Source: a virus. From it: 64,000 bases of DNA. Within the stretch, counting starts at the first letter, position 1, and every line of letters starts with the position of its first letter. The stretch lies in the IMG/VR virus record IMGVR_UViG_3300042520_000681, positions 1-64,000 of that record, one strand, 5' to 3'. This document shows, one piece after another, positions 13,782-20,200 of the stretch. The translations under genes and the position numbers were made by a program. Under the pieces are notes generated by a model, which saw only the letters and a list, made by a program, of their open reading frames with translations, searched no databases and was not told the DNA's origin.

Positions 13782-14050
13782 AAACCGCAAGCGATCCAGT
13801 AATAAAATTACTGGCTGGGATGATGCTTTATGCGGTGGATGATGTTCGCAAGAAAGTTCCCTCTGCATGCCCAAGGAACGAGAGAGAAGAAGCGAAGCGA
13901 ACTGCAAGAGATTTTTTCAACACAAAATTCTACGAGGCGTGTTGCGATATGCTGAACATCCCAGCAGACCGAGCCAGAACCAAGGTTCTCTCGGAAGAAT
14001 CAACCGAGGAATGGAAGCCAAACGATGAACTGCCCGAACTGCCAATCTAA
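13778..14050 (+). CDS. hypothetical protein (90 aa)
   Basis: Helical protein with a basic middle (ACPRNEREEAKRTARDFF) and an acidic Pro-rich tail (EEWKPNDELPELPI). Coupled upstream by ATGA overlap; its last 26 nt overlap the zinc-ribbon gene. The family is unknown. Confidence 0.6.
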   Translation: MKTASDPVIKLLAGMMLYAVDDVRKKVPSACPRNEREEAKRTARDFFNTKFYEACCDMLNIPADRARTKVLSEESTEEWKPNDELPELPI

Positions 14051-14309
14051 AACTAAAGTCATCGACTCTCGCATTGCTGGAGACAGGACCGTTGTTTCAT
14101 CCGAGCATGAATATAGCGGCCCCAAGATTCGTCGCAGGCACAAATGCGACAAGTGCAACACTAGATTTTCCACGATAGAAATTATCTGTGAAATCATCCC
14201 CCCGAAATACAATCGAAATCGAAGGCTCGATTGGAAAGAACAAAGAACAAAAGCAACACCCGAACCATCCGACTGGTTGGAACGGATCAACCAGAAACTA
14301 AAAGAATGA
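14025..14309 (+). CDS. NrdR-like zinc-ribbon protein (94 aa)
   Basis: CPNCQSKTKVIDSR (3-16) and RRRHKCDKCNTRFSTIE (36-52) match the four-Cys zinc ribbon and IRRR.C..C..RF.T.E signature of the NrdR ribonucleotide reductase repressor. The ATP-cone that follows in NrdR is absent; a short basic tail takes its place. It may be a stand-alone DNA-binding remnant that competes at NrdR boxes to raise host dNTP synthesis (inference). It is coupled to the MazG gene by ATGA overlap. Confidence 0.72.
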   Translation: MNCPNCQSKTKVIDSRIAGDRTVVSSEHEYSGPKIRRRHKCDKCNTRFSTIEIICEIIPPKYNRNRRLDWKEQRTKATPEPSDWLERINQKLKE

Positions 14310-14653
14310 AATACGAAGAGTTCGTTACAGCCCTTGTTAAAGACGGGGATAAGATTAAATCAGAACTAACAGGCAACGAGTGCCACACAATCCACATGAT
14401 TATGGGAATCTGCGGTGAGGCAGGGGAGCTACTGGATGCGGTGAAAAAAGCAGTCATCTACCGCAAGCCGCTTGACCGAGTTAATGTCATTGAAGAACTA
14501 GGTGACATTGAGTTTTACCTTGAAGGATTCCGTCAGTCAGTTGGAATCTCGCGTGATGAGACAATTAAAGAGAACATGGACAAACTTTCCAAAAGGTATT
14601 CCAAAATCCAATACACAGATGAAGACGCACAAACCCGCGCCGATAAGCCCTGA
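14306..14653 (+). CDS. mazG: MazG-like nucleotide pyrophosphohydrolase (115 aa)
   Basis: GEAGELLDAVKKAV (about 37-50) and NVIEELGDIEFYLE (about 60-73) form the metal-binding E-x2-E...E-x2-D four-helix motif of the all-alpha NTP pyrophosphatases. Phage members hydrolyse dNTPs or (p)ppGpp-like nucleotides and help keep the host in a productive state. Start 14306 is fixed by the ATGA overlap with the zinc-ribbon gene. The ~20-residue tail is acidic and probably disordered. Confidence 0.85.
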   Translation: MKYEEFVTALVKDGDKIKSELTGNECHTIHMIMGICGEAGELLDAVKKAVIYRKPLDRVNVIEELGDIEFYLEGFRQSVGISRDETIKENMDKLSKRYSKIQYTDEDAQTRADKP

Positions 14654-14714
14654 TACGGTCCTATTGGTATCAGTTGTTTTTATTTGCGTTATTTATAAAG
14701 TTTTCTTGGAATGA
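14619..14714 (+). CDS. possible single-pass membrane microprotein (31 aa)
   Basis: MKTHKPAPISPDTVLLVSVV continues as a hydrophobic span and ends in VIYKVFLE. It overlaps the end of mazG by 35 nt and ends in an ATGA overlap with the next gene, as other genes in this block do. It is very short, so coding is plausible but unproven. Confidence 0.4.
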   Translation: MKTHKPAPISPDTVLLVSVVFICVIYKVFLE

Positions 14715-14926
14715 TTCTACATCCGTTTATTGGCTTGGATGATTCTGGAAAACTACGAATACATATATCGCCGTTCAAACTTTACCCATTGAGTCCAATG
14801 CACAAGCGCAAGGATGACTTCCCTTCTGGATGCGATGGTATTGTTGAACAAGACATTGAAGAAGTATTACAGAAGATGAAGGATTACTTTCAAGAACATG
14901 AAGCGAGGAAGCCTAAAAAGAAATAA
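14711..14926 (+). CDS. hypothetical protein (71 aa)
   Basis: Starts MILHPFIGLDDSGKLRIHIS, with a C-terminal amphipathic helix and a Lys-rich end (EARKPKKK). A palindrome copy lies within its coding sequence (14839-14853). It overlaps the HNH gene by 29 nt. The family is unknown. Confidence 0.55.
   Translation: MILHPFIGLDDSGKLRIHISPFKLYPLSPMHKRKDDFPSGCDGIVEQDIEEVLQKMKDYFQEHEARKPKKK
14839..14853. promoter_or_regulatory. dispersed palindrome copy 6
   Basis: TATTGTTGAACAAGA, one mismatch. It lies inside the 14711 gene and ends 45 nt before the HNH start. Confidence 0.65.
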
Positions 14927-15173
14927 GCCGCTCAACAAAATCTCCGACAGGCAGAGAGGTAAGCTAAAGGAGTATTCTGTTGTAAGGAAAGAATATATGA
15001 TGCTTCATCCGTTCTGCGAAGTCTGCGGACAACCAGCAACAGACATACATCACAAGGCAAAGCGAGGAGCCAACCTGTGCAACAAGGATACCTTCTTGGC
15101 GATTTGCCGTATATGTCATACAAAAGCGCACGACAATCCAGCTTGGGCAAAAGAAAATGGCTACACATCCTAA
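14898..15173 (+). CDS. HNH endonuclease (91 aa)
   Basis: The HNH core is CEVCGQPATDIHHKAKRG (about 40-57), followed by CRICHTKAH (about 71-79). The two Cys pairs form a structural zinc site and the IHH and H-x4-H-type residues the metal-binding active site. The N-terminus is very basic, for DNA binding. Adjacent to a RuvC-like resolvase, it may act in recombination or genome processing, or be a free-standing homing-type nuclease. Phage packaging-associated HNH proteins are similar in size. Confidence 0.78.
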   Translation: MKRGSLKRNKPLNKISDRQRGKLKEYSVVRKEYMMLHPFCEVCGQPATDIHHKAKRGANLCNKDTFLAICRICHTKAHDNPAWAKENGYTS

Positions 15174-15618
15174 AACAATATTCGCAATAGACCCCGGCCC
15201 AGAGAAGTCAGCATTCGTTCAATGGAACGGAAAGGTTATCGACCACGGACACATCGACAACTTTGATATGCGGCAACTCTTGATCGGAAGGGAGTATGAC
15301 ATCGTAGCCTGCGAGATGGTAGCCAGCTACGGCATGGCGGTAGGAGCCAGCGTGTTTGATACTTGCCGATGGGTAGGTAGATTCACTGAGGTTGCTAGGA
15401 CGGATACAATCCTGTGCTACAGGAAGGACATCAAGATGTTCCTATGCAAAACGATGAGGTCTAAAGATAAAGACATCCGACAAGCATTACTGAACCTAGT
15501 AGGACAACAAGGGACTAAAGATAATCAAGGTCCAACCTACGGATTAAAATCTCACACTTGGTCAGCACTAGCCGTTGCGGTGTATGCAGAAAACAAATTG
15601 ACTACGCTAAAGCATTAG
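15157..15618 (+). CDS. ruvC: RuvC-like Holliday junction resolvase (153 aa)
   Basis: An RNase H-like fold: FAIDPGPEKSAFVQWNG (first catalytic Asp, about 9-25), then IVACEMVASYGMAVG (second acidic residue, about 48-62), and a C-terminal SHTWSALAVAVYA helix. In canonical RuvC this last helix carries a catalytic DxxDA; here His/Trp replace the Asp residues, though KDKDIRQAL just upstream could provide acidic ligands. It probably resolves branched DNA before packaging. Last gene before the terminator at 15673. Confidence 0.72.
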   Translation: MATHPKTIFAIDPGPEKSAFVQWNGKVIDHGHIDNFDMRQLLIGREYDIVACEMVASYGMAVGASVFDTCRWVGRFTEVARTDTILCYRKDIKMFLCKTMRSKDKDIRQALLNLVGQQGTKDNQGPTYGLKSHTWSALAVAVYAENKLTTLKH

Positions 15619-15672
15619 TTAATGTTGTCTCACCCCTCGTTCAGCGTGGGTGTTTCATGTGTGTTCATAGGT

Positions 15673-15700
15673 GAAGAGGGGGGCGCAAGCTCCCCTCTTC
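15673..15700 (+). terminator. terminator between convergent operons
   Basis: Stem GAAGAGGGG/CCCCTCTTC, extended by a GC pair step capped with a GCAA loop, followed by TATTTTAG. It lies between the convergent resolvase gene (+) and the HTH gene (-) and probably works in both directions. Confidence 0.8.
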
Positions 15701-15960
15701 TATTTTAGTCTGTAGAAAATAATTTGACGGACTGAATTATCGCTTACAACCGAGAATATCTTTTTATCAATTTTTAACTTCTTCATTCTATGTGTCGCTC
15801 CACCTATCGACAGCTTGAGGTTCTCAGCTATTTCATATACATCAATCCACCCCTTATCCCTTAATTCTTCCTTTTCGTATGTTTTGTTTTGATTGAAAAA
15901 CTCCTGCCAAGCATTCTTTATATTGGCAACATCCACGGGTTGTTTCGTTTTCTTTCGCAT
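15700..15960 (-). CDS. winged-helix-like DNA-binding protein (86 aa)
   Basis: The start at 15960 (MRKKTKQPVDVANIKNAW) is the first ATG with good composition. DKGWIDVYEIAENLKLSIGGATHRMKKL (about 42-69) resembles a helix-turn-helix with a following wing. A small transcription factor is likely; its target is unknown. It overlaps the phosphoesterase gene by 43 nt and ends at the bidirectional terminator. Confidence 0.6.
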   Translation of the reverse strand: MRKKTKQPVDVANIKNAWQEFFNQNKTYEKEELRDKGWIDVYEIAENLKLSIGGATHRMKKLKIDKKIFSVVSDNSVRQIIFYRLK

Positions 15961-16682
15961 AGGTTTACTGTTATTTGTGTGTCTGAATAATATCCGTAGC
16001 CAAACCCTTGGCTCCAAGAAAGTGTCTGTCTTTTCGTCTTAGCGTAGTCCGCATCAAATCGCATAAGCATTCCAACGGAATATCCGGCAGCTCCGTTAAG
16101 CGTTCTAGCCTGCTCTATACCGACTCGGTGGATGTGTCCCATTACACAGGAGCCAAATGTTTCAGCATGATCTCGGATAGCCGCAACATTAAACATGAAG
16201 CCGTGGATGAATCTTGTTCCTCCAATGATAGGATGGGATTGCATATCGTATGAATACAGCCTCGCCTTGAGGTTCTTTGCCGTCTTCTCGATCTCTTGTA
16301 TGACAAGTGTGGATGCATGGGCAGCTAGAGCATTCGGCGAGCTAGCGAGGCGAAACAAGCGATCTTCGTGGTTTCCGTAAAGGATGTGGTTAGGTCTAAA
16401 CTCCTGAAGGAAGTCAACACCAGCCGCCAAATCTTCAGCTACAGATGCAGCCCTGTCCGAAGCATTAGGATCATTCATCGCGCCAGAGCGAGCTGCTGCC
16501 ATATCCACGAAGTCTCCAAGGTGAATCGTTGTATCAGGCTTGAACCTGTCCTTAAAAGCAAGGACAGCATCCCTAGCCTCTGGGTCAATGTGATCTCCGT
16601 GGGAACAGCTAACCGCCATCCACTTCTTCCATTTCTTTGTGATGTTGAACGGCTGGAACCGCTCGCTAGTCTTAGCTTTCAT
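15918..16682 (-). CDS. calcineurin-like metallophosphoesterase (254 aa)
   Basis: Metallophosphoesterase motifs in order: SHGDHID (about 27-33), GDFVD (about 56-60), GNHED (about 106-110) and, near the end, GHIH (about 190), which bind a two-metal centre. The substrate could be a nucleotide, a cyclic nucleotide, or a nucleic acid end. In phages such enzymes are often linked to DNA repair or nucleotide-signal removal. The ATG at 16682 is preferred to an upstream TTG. Confidence 0.8.
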   Translation of the reverse strand: MKAKTSERFQPFNITKKWKKWMAVSCSHGDHIDPEARDAVLAFKDRFKPDTTIHLGDFVDMAAARSGAMNDPNASDRAASVAEDLAAGVDFLQEFRPNHILYGNHEDRLFRLASSPNALAAHASTLVIQEIEKTAKNLKARLYSYDMQSHPIIGGTRFIHGFMFNVAAIRDHAETFGSCVMGHIHRVGIEQARTLNGAAGYSVGMLMRFDADYAKTKRQTLSWSQGFGYGYYSDTQITVNLCERKRNNPWMLPI

Positions 16683-16884
16683 TTGGTATCTTTGGGCATT
16701 CAAAGTCGTCTTGGCTGAAGACTGGTTTGCCAGTCTCGTCCAAGTGCGGGAAGTGACGCAGGCAGCTATAGGCTCGGTCTGAAATCTCAGTCACGGTCTT
16801 TGGCCTAGTAGTGTGATGGAGTAGATCGCGGAGGAATTTACGAGTCTTGTATAGCGAATACTGCTGTTCGTAGCGTAGGCTCAT
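16672..16884 (-). CDS. hypothetical protein (70 aa)
   Basis: A basic helical N-terminus (MSLRYEQQYSLYKTRKFLRD) and a short acidic C-terminus. It overlaps the phosphoesterase start by 11 nt and the upstream gene as ATGA. No family recognised. Confidence 0.55.
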   Translation of the reverse strand: MSLRYEQQYSLYKTRKFLRDLLHHTTRPKTVTEISDRAYSCLRHFPHLDETGKPVFSQDDFECPKIPNES

Positions 16885-17078
16885 TGTATCTCCTTGTGTT
16901 GTTTTATTTCCGTTGGAGTGAATAACTTTAAGAATAATTCAGTAGAGCCAATCCATGAGAATCCTTCTCCCCATGAAATTGTTTCGCCTGAACTCGACAT
17001 AACTACCTGCTGGTCTTTTCCGCGTCCAGATTGATCTCCACGGAATGTCCACCAGCTACTAGGCTTGGGTATCATCAT
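16881..17078 (-). CDS. hypothetical protein (65 aa)
   Basis: The start at 17078 (MMIPKPSSWWTFRGDQSGRG) is the best in-frame ATG. Trp- and Gly-rich, beta-type composition, with no known motif. It overlaps the HExxH gene by 20 nt and the next gene by ATGA. Confidence 0.5.
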   Translation of the reverse strand: MMIPKPSSWWTFRGDQSGRGKDQQVVMSSSGETISWGEGFSWIGSTELFLKLFTPTEIKQHKEIQ

Positions 17079-17361
17079 GTAATAGTTCTTGTGGGAATTT
17101 GTGAAGCAAGTCAACCAAGGCATCTTCCCCGTCGATAATCGCATCCTCGCTCAACTGAGGGTAAACAGCATGTAGCACTTCGTGGATGGCGGTTGATAGG
17201 ACGGAAGAAGGGTCTGGATCAACAAGTATCTTCTTTTCTTCTTCGACGCACAACCCAATGTCATCCTCTTCCACTCCGATATAATCGTCTTCAGTTGGCT
17301 TCTTGAAAAGAACCTTCCAAGTTTCCGATTTGACACGAACACTTATCCGTTTGGGTCGCAC
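17059..17361 (-). CDS. small HExxH putative metalloprotein (100 aa)
   Basis: STAIHEVLHAVYP (about 56-68) carries the HExxH zinc-binding motif of metallopeptidases. Acidic stretches before and after (VEEDDIGLCVEEEKK and EDAIIDGEDALVDLL) may supply the third ligand. The start at 17361 is a GTG without a clear Shine-Dalgarno sequence. A tiny minimal-gluzincin or ImmA-like fold is possible; the catalytic role is unproven. Confidence 0.6.
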   Translation of the reverse strand: MRPKRISVRVKSETWKVLFKKPTEDDYIGVEEDDIGLCVEEEKKILVDPDPSSVLSTAIHEVLHAVYPQLSEDAIIDGEDALVDLLHKFPQELLHDDTQA

Positions 17362-17428
17362 AACAATAGAATTTCAGATTGTTTTAAGAAGTCAAAAGAT
17401 ATTTTTATATGCCAGTGTAAGTTGCTTA

Positions 17429-17713
17429 CTACCATTTAGTCACACAACTCCAGTATCGAGCAGAAAATTTATCTTTGGCCGAAGAACATTTATGACGAGC
17501 CTTGAAGCTCTCTCTACGCTTGCGGTCAGCAGCAGACTCGCCTTCGCGTTTGGGAGAACCTGATACACCTTGTTGCCCGAACCTGACAGTCTTTGTCTTT
17601 CCATTTTGACTTGCCAAAACTACATGGGATTTCTTGGCTCCCGGCGTTCTCTTGGGTTTATTAACACCAGAAACACCGAGCCTTTTCATTGCAGATTTAA
17701 TTGCCTCGCTCAT
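17429..17713 (-). CDS. basic phage protein, possibly virion-associated (94 aa)
   Basis: The start at 17713 (MSEAIKSAMKRLGVSGVNKP) lies 1 nt after the upstream stop. Very basic, ending RRESFKARHKCSSAKDKFSA and a terminal Tyr-Trp-containing segment. From memory this tail motif occurs in small proteins of many large aquatic phages and is thought to be virion associated. The function is unknown. Confidence 0.62.
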   Translation of the reverse strand: MSEAIKSAMKRLGVSGVNKPKRTPGAKKSHVVLASQNGKTKTVRFGQQGVSGSPKREGESAADRKRRESFKARHKCSSAKDKFSARYWSCVTKW

Positions 17714-17714
17714 G

Positions 17715-18017
17715 TTATTTGCCCTTGTAGAATTCCGCTTGTTGATTGTGAAGTGACTCGGCATACTTATCCGCTGACGCTCTATCCTTAAAAATGCCAA
17801 GATGCTTTTTGTTTTTCATTGCATAGGAAATTGCATCCTTGGGATTCATTACAGTTCCATCATCAGCGATTGTAGGAACCAATACAACTCCTCTGTCTGT
17901 ATCAAAGCTCATTGATTTGACGGTGCTGATACTGCCATCTGGATTCTTAACAATCGGTCTATTAAATAAGTCTATGTTACCAAACTCTACTATGCCATCA
18001 ATCTCTTCCTTACTCAT
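17715..18017 (-). CDS. conserved phage protein (100 aa)
   Basis: Contains NIDLFNRPIVKNPDGSIS (about 14-31), followed by VLVPTIADDG and KHLGIFKDRASADKYAESLH. From memory, this motif set recurs in small phage proteins and as a domain inside large internal virion proteins. The biochemical role is unknown. It overlaps the small coiled-coil gene upstream by 8 nt. Confidence 0.7.
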   Translation of the reverse strand: MSKEEIDGIVEFGNIDLFNRPIVKNPDGSISTVKSMSFDTDRGVVLVPTIADDGTVMNPKDAISYAMKNKKHLGIFKDRASADKYAESLHNQQAEFYKGK

Positions 18018-18141
18018 TGCTCAATGCCTCCCTGATAATTTGTTTTACATGGTTGATCTGTCTCGCCTTCAAGCATTGTCTCAAAATGCTTTTTAGTTTT
18101 GCGTTCTCTTTTTTTAGTTTTTCAATTTCTTCTTCAGACAT
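18010..18141 (-). CDS. small leucine-zipper-like protein (43 aa)
   Basis: MSEEEIEKLKKENAKLKSIL has heptad-spaced hydrophobics and is followed by a basic helix. The start lies within the end of the 30-aa membrane protein gene. Short but well packed between neighbours. Confidence 0.5.
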   Translation of the reverse strand: MSEEEIEKLKKENAKLKSILRQCLKARQINHVKQIIREALSNE

Positions 18142-18226
18142 AAATCATTTTAGCAATTACATATAAAGAAAGTAACGAAACGATCATTACAATAGCGGCT
18201 AGTATCCATAGATTTACTTTATGCAT
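18134..18226 (-). CDS. single-pass membrane microprotein (30 aa)
   Basis: MHKVNLWILAAIVMIVSLLS followed by a short hydrophobic end: one transmembrane span with almost nothing outside it. It lies beside the lysis genes, so a lysis-regulating or pinholin-like peptide is possible (inference). It starts by TAATG overlap with the upstream gene. Confidence 0.5.
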   Translation of the reverse strand: MHKVNLWILAAIVMIVSLLSLYVIAKMIYV

Positions 18227-18387
18227 TATCGTTTATTTTTGTAGTAATCCGTAAGCGTTCCTTTACGACGAGCTTCGTTCTCATCCCACCAATCAGAAAC
18301 ACCTTCTTTTACTTTCTCCCAAATACTTTTTTCCTTGTAGCGTTCTAATAACGCTTGTTTTTTTTTCTTATATTCATCCGATTCCAT
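18226..18387 (-). CDS. small charged protein (53 aa)
   Basis: MESDEYKKKKQALLERYKEK, then a Trp-rich middle (SIWEKVKEGVSDWWDENEAR) and a basic tail. An amphipathic helix is likely. It lies 3 nt downstream of the endolysin; its stop overlaps the membrane microprotein start by TAATG. Confidence 0.5.
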   Translation of the reverse strand: MESDEYKKKKQALLERYKEKSIWEKVKEGVSDWWDENEARRKGTLTDYYKNKR

Positions 18388-18390
18388 AAT

Positions 18391-18966
18391 TCAAGAGATA
18401 AATTTTTTACTGAACTCAAGAGCGTTGTCCCACCTATTCTTTAGGCCGTTCCAGAACTTAGCCCTAGCGCCAACTGGAGGAGCAACACGAATCTCGTATG
18501 TTTCCCTAGCGATACGAAGATGGTTGAGAAGGTCTGGAATGTTCTTCATTGCTTTAGCAAGAGTAGCTTTGGTAATAGGTCCGAACTTTCCGTCATCGGC
18601 GATCTGTAGCGCAATCTGTAAGATTCTTAACGCACCTTTAGGGCCGCGATTAAAAGCAGTATCCCGAAGGAATGATTCAATAGCAGGCTCCTCTGTCCAA
18701 GCCTTAACGACATCAGTGTATTCCACTAGATACTTCTTGATATAATTCTCAGCGTGAGCGTGTCTATTGTTATCCAATAATGACTTGATATGGTTAGCCG
18801 CTTTAGGATGATACCTATCGTTGATCCCAGCTATCTCAAATGTTCCACCGCCATCAGCTTTGGGTAGTAGATATACTTTAAGTCTGCCTAGTTTGTCACG
18901 CCTAGCCTCTGACTTCAGAATAAAGTCAGCCATCTCTAGCCGTTCTGCTGTCGTAGAAATTCTCAT
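18391..18966 (-). CDS. endolysin, GH108-like N-acetylmuramidase (191 aa)
   Basis: The layout resembles GH108 muramidases: an early Glu (FILKSEARRD, about 14-23) in the place of the catalytic residue, the ADGGGTFEIAGI segment, and RDTAFNRGPKGAL (about 104-116). The C-terminal DGKFGPITKATL is a peptidoglycan-binding-type motif, followed by a GLKNRW helix. No signal peptide, so it needs a holin. It overlaps the holin-like gene upstream by 1 nt. Confidence 0.78.
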   Translation of the reverse strand: MRISTTAERLEMADFILKSEARRDKLGRLKVYLLPKADGGGTFEIAGINDRYHPKAANHIKSLLDNNRHAHAENYIKKYLVEYTDVVKAWTEEPAIESFLRDTAFNRGPKGALRILQIALQIADDGKFGPITKATLAKAMKNIPDLLNHLRIARETYEIRVAPPVGARAKFWNGLKNRWDNALEFSKKFIS

Positions 18967-19427
18967 TAGAAGTCAGCCTGCCCTTTAATTTCCCCTTTGA
19001 TCGGAAGGATGGATATACTCACCCAAAGGCTATCAATTAAACGAATCAAGAATGGGCGATCATCCACGATGGGAGTAACCCTAATTGGATTCTCATACCA
19101 AACATGGCTAGGATACGGCATAGCTGACATGCTTGTTGCGGCAAAGATTAGGAAGATGCCTAGAAACTTTTTAACTGGCTTGGCCTTTCTTACTTCAGCA
19201 TTAGGGTTAAACAATCCCCCCGGCCTTGTTCGTCTGATATTCTTTCTAGCCTTAACCCTCCCGTAAACAGCAAGCCCAGCACCAACAGCTTCCATCGCTA
19301 TCGTTACAATATCCGTCAACTCTTCATTAATAATATCAACCCTGAACCACTTCAGGGCTTGAGCTAATAGCATAACAACGATTCCGATAATCGTCCGGCT
19401 CTGCCACCATGCCTTCTCCTCGTTCAT
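18966..19427 (-). CDS. holin-like membrane protein (153 aa)
   Basis: WWQSRTIIGIVVMLLAQALK (5-24) and LTDIVTIAMEAVGAGLAVYG (about 37-56) give two transmembrane spans with a short connector, as in phage holins. A basic linker (RVKARKNIRRTRPGG) follows, and FLGIFLIFAATSMSA (about 89-103) may be a third hydrophobic segment. Located between the endolysin and two further small genes in one coupled unit. It may be the pore former that releases the endolysin. Confidence 0.65.
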   Translation of the reverse strand: MNEEKAWWQSRTIIGIVVMLLAQALKWFRVDIINEELTDIVTIAMEAVGAGLAVYGRVKARKNIRRTRPGGLFNPNAEVRKAKPVKKFLGIFLIFAATSMSAMPYPSHVWYENPIRVTPIVDDRPFLIRLIDSLWVSISILPIKGEIKGQADF

Positions 19428-19717
19428 TTATCGGTCAGCTTGGCAAGAGCAAGCTCGATAGCAAGGTTGACCGTGCGATTGGAGGCATTGATACCCTCCT
19501 TAACAGCGGCATCTTTAATCTTATCTACAGCAATCTTACGCTTCTCATCGCCGCTCTTATCTGAGGTTAGCAATGAAGACACGACTTCCATAGCGATAGG
19601 CAGAAGTTCTTTCAATAAAGAAGTAGCAGACTCCCGAAGGATCGGGATGATGAATTCAATAACAGACTTGGACGCTCCAGTAATAGCGGAGATGGCTTTA
19701 ATAAGTAGTGCTTTCAT
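19424..19717 (-). CDS. lysis-cassette amphipathic protein (97 aa)
   Basis: A chain of amphipathic helices (MKALLIKAISAITGASKSVI, IIPILRESATSLLKELLPIA), then a charged segment (SDKSGDEKRKIAVDKIKDAA). Coupled to its neighbours by ATGA overlaps on both sides. It may be a holin modulator or a membrane-peripheral protein; no known family. Confidence 0.55.
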   Translation of the reverse strand: MKALLIKAISAITGASKSVIEFIIPILRESATSLLKELLPIAMEVVSSLLTSDKSGDEKRKIAVDKIKDAAVKEGINASNRTVNLAIELALAKLTDK

Positions 19718-19914
19718 TTGTCTTTTTTATCGTTGTTTCGTTTCTCTATCATTACAATAATTGATACGATAGCTGCAATCGTCCCGAATGCAAGTGAGCT
19801 AATACGCAACCACTGCTCTACATGCGGCAAGATAGAGATAACTACAGCTAGTAAACTTGTGATGGAACCCATAATTCCAGTGTGATGAGGGTAAGATTGC
19901 GGATCAAGATTCAT
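19714..19914 (-). CDS. two-span membrane protein, holin candidate (66 aa)
   Basis: GSITSLLAVVISILPHV (16-32) and SSLAFGTIAAIVSIIVMI (39-56) form two transmembrane spans with a basic tail (EKRNNDKKDK), the classic small class II holin shape. First gene of the lysis cassette, coupled to 19424-19717. It and the 18966 gene are the two candidate holins. Confidence 0.65.
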   Translation of the reverse strand: MNLDPQSYPHHTGIMGSITSLLAVVISILPHVEQWLRISSLAFGTIAAIVSIIVMIEKRNNDKKDK

Positions 19915-19957
19915 TTCGCATTATTTTATTTGTATGTAATTCTAATATTTATTTCAA

Positions 19958-20200
19958 TTAAGTAACAGGTAATGAGGAAAAATACTCTTCCTCTGTTATT
20001 TCTGTTGCTCCAGAAACATCGAAATGTGAAGCAATAATTGGAATTGCGGCTATGAGGCAACGATCTTCGGCATCACGGGGAGCTTCGTTGGATGGAACGA
20101 ACCAAGTTGATGCTATGGAATTCGGGAATCCGCTGGAGGAGTCCATTGCAGCACGAATGGTTTCATATGATTCTTGAGATGATCGGAAGAAGCGCCTCAT
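19958..20200 (-). CDS. small protein at the end of the fibre operon (80 aa)
   Basis: The start at 20200 makes an ATGA overlap with the fibre gene upstream and is preferred over the Met five codons earlier. Small mixed protein with no recognised motif ([19 protein letters not shown], ending [11 protein letters not shown]). It could be a fibre assembly factor by position. Confidence 0.55.
   Translation of the reverse strand: MRRFFRSSQESYETIRAAMDSSSGFPNSIASTWFVPSNEAPRDAEDRCLIAAIPIIASHFDVSGATEITEEEYFSSLPVT

Noticed and set aside
18765-18779. TATTGTTATCCAATA as a full palindrome site
   Set aside because: Outer arms match but both mismatches fall in the core AAC; it is inside the endolysin gene and may be chance.
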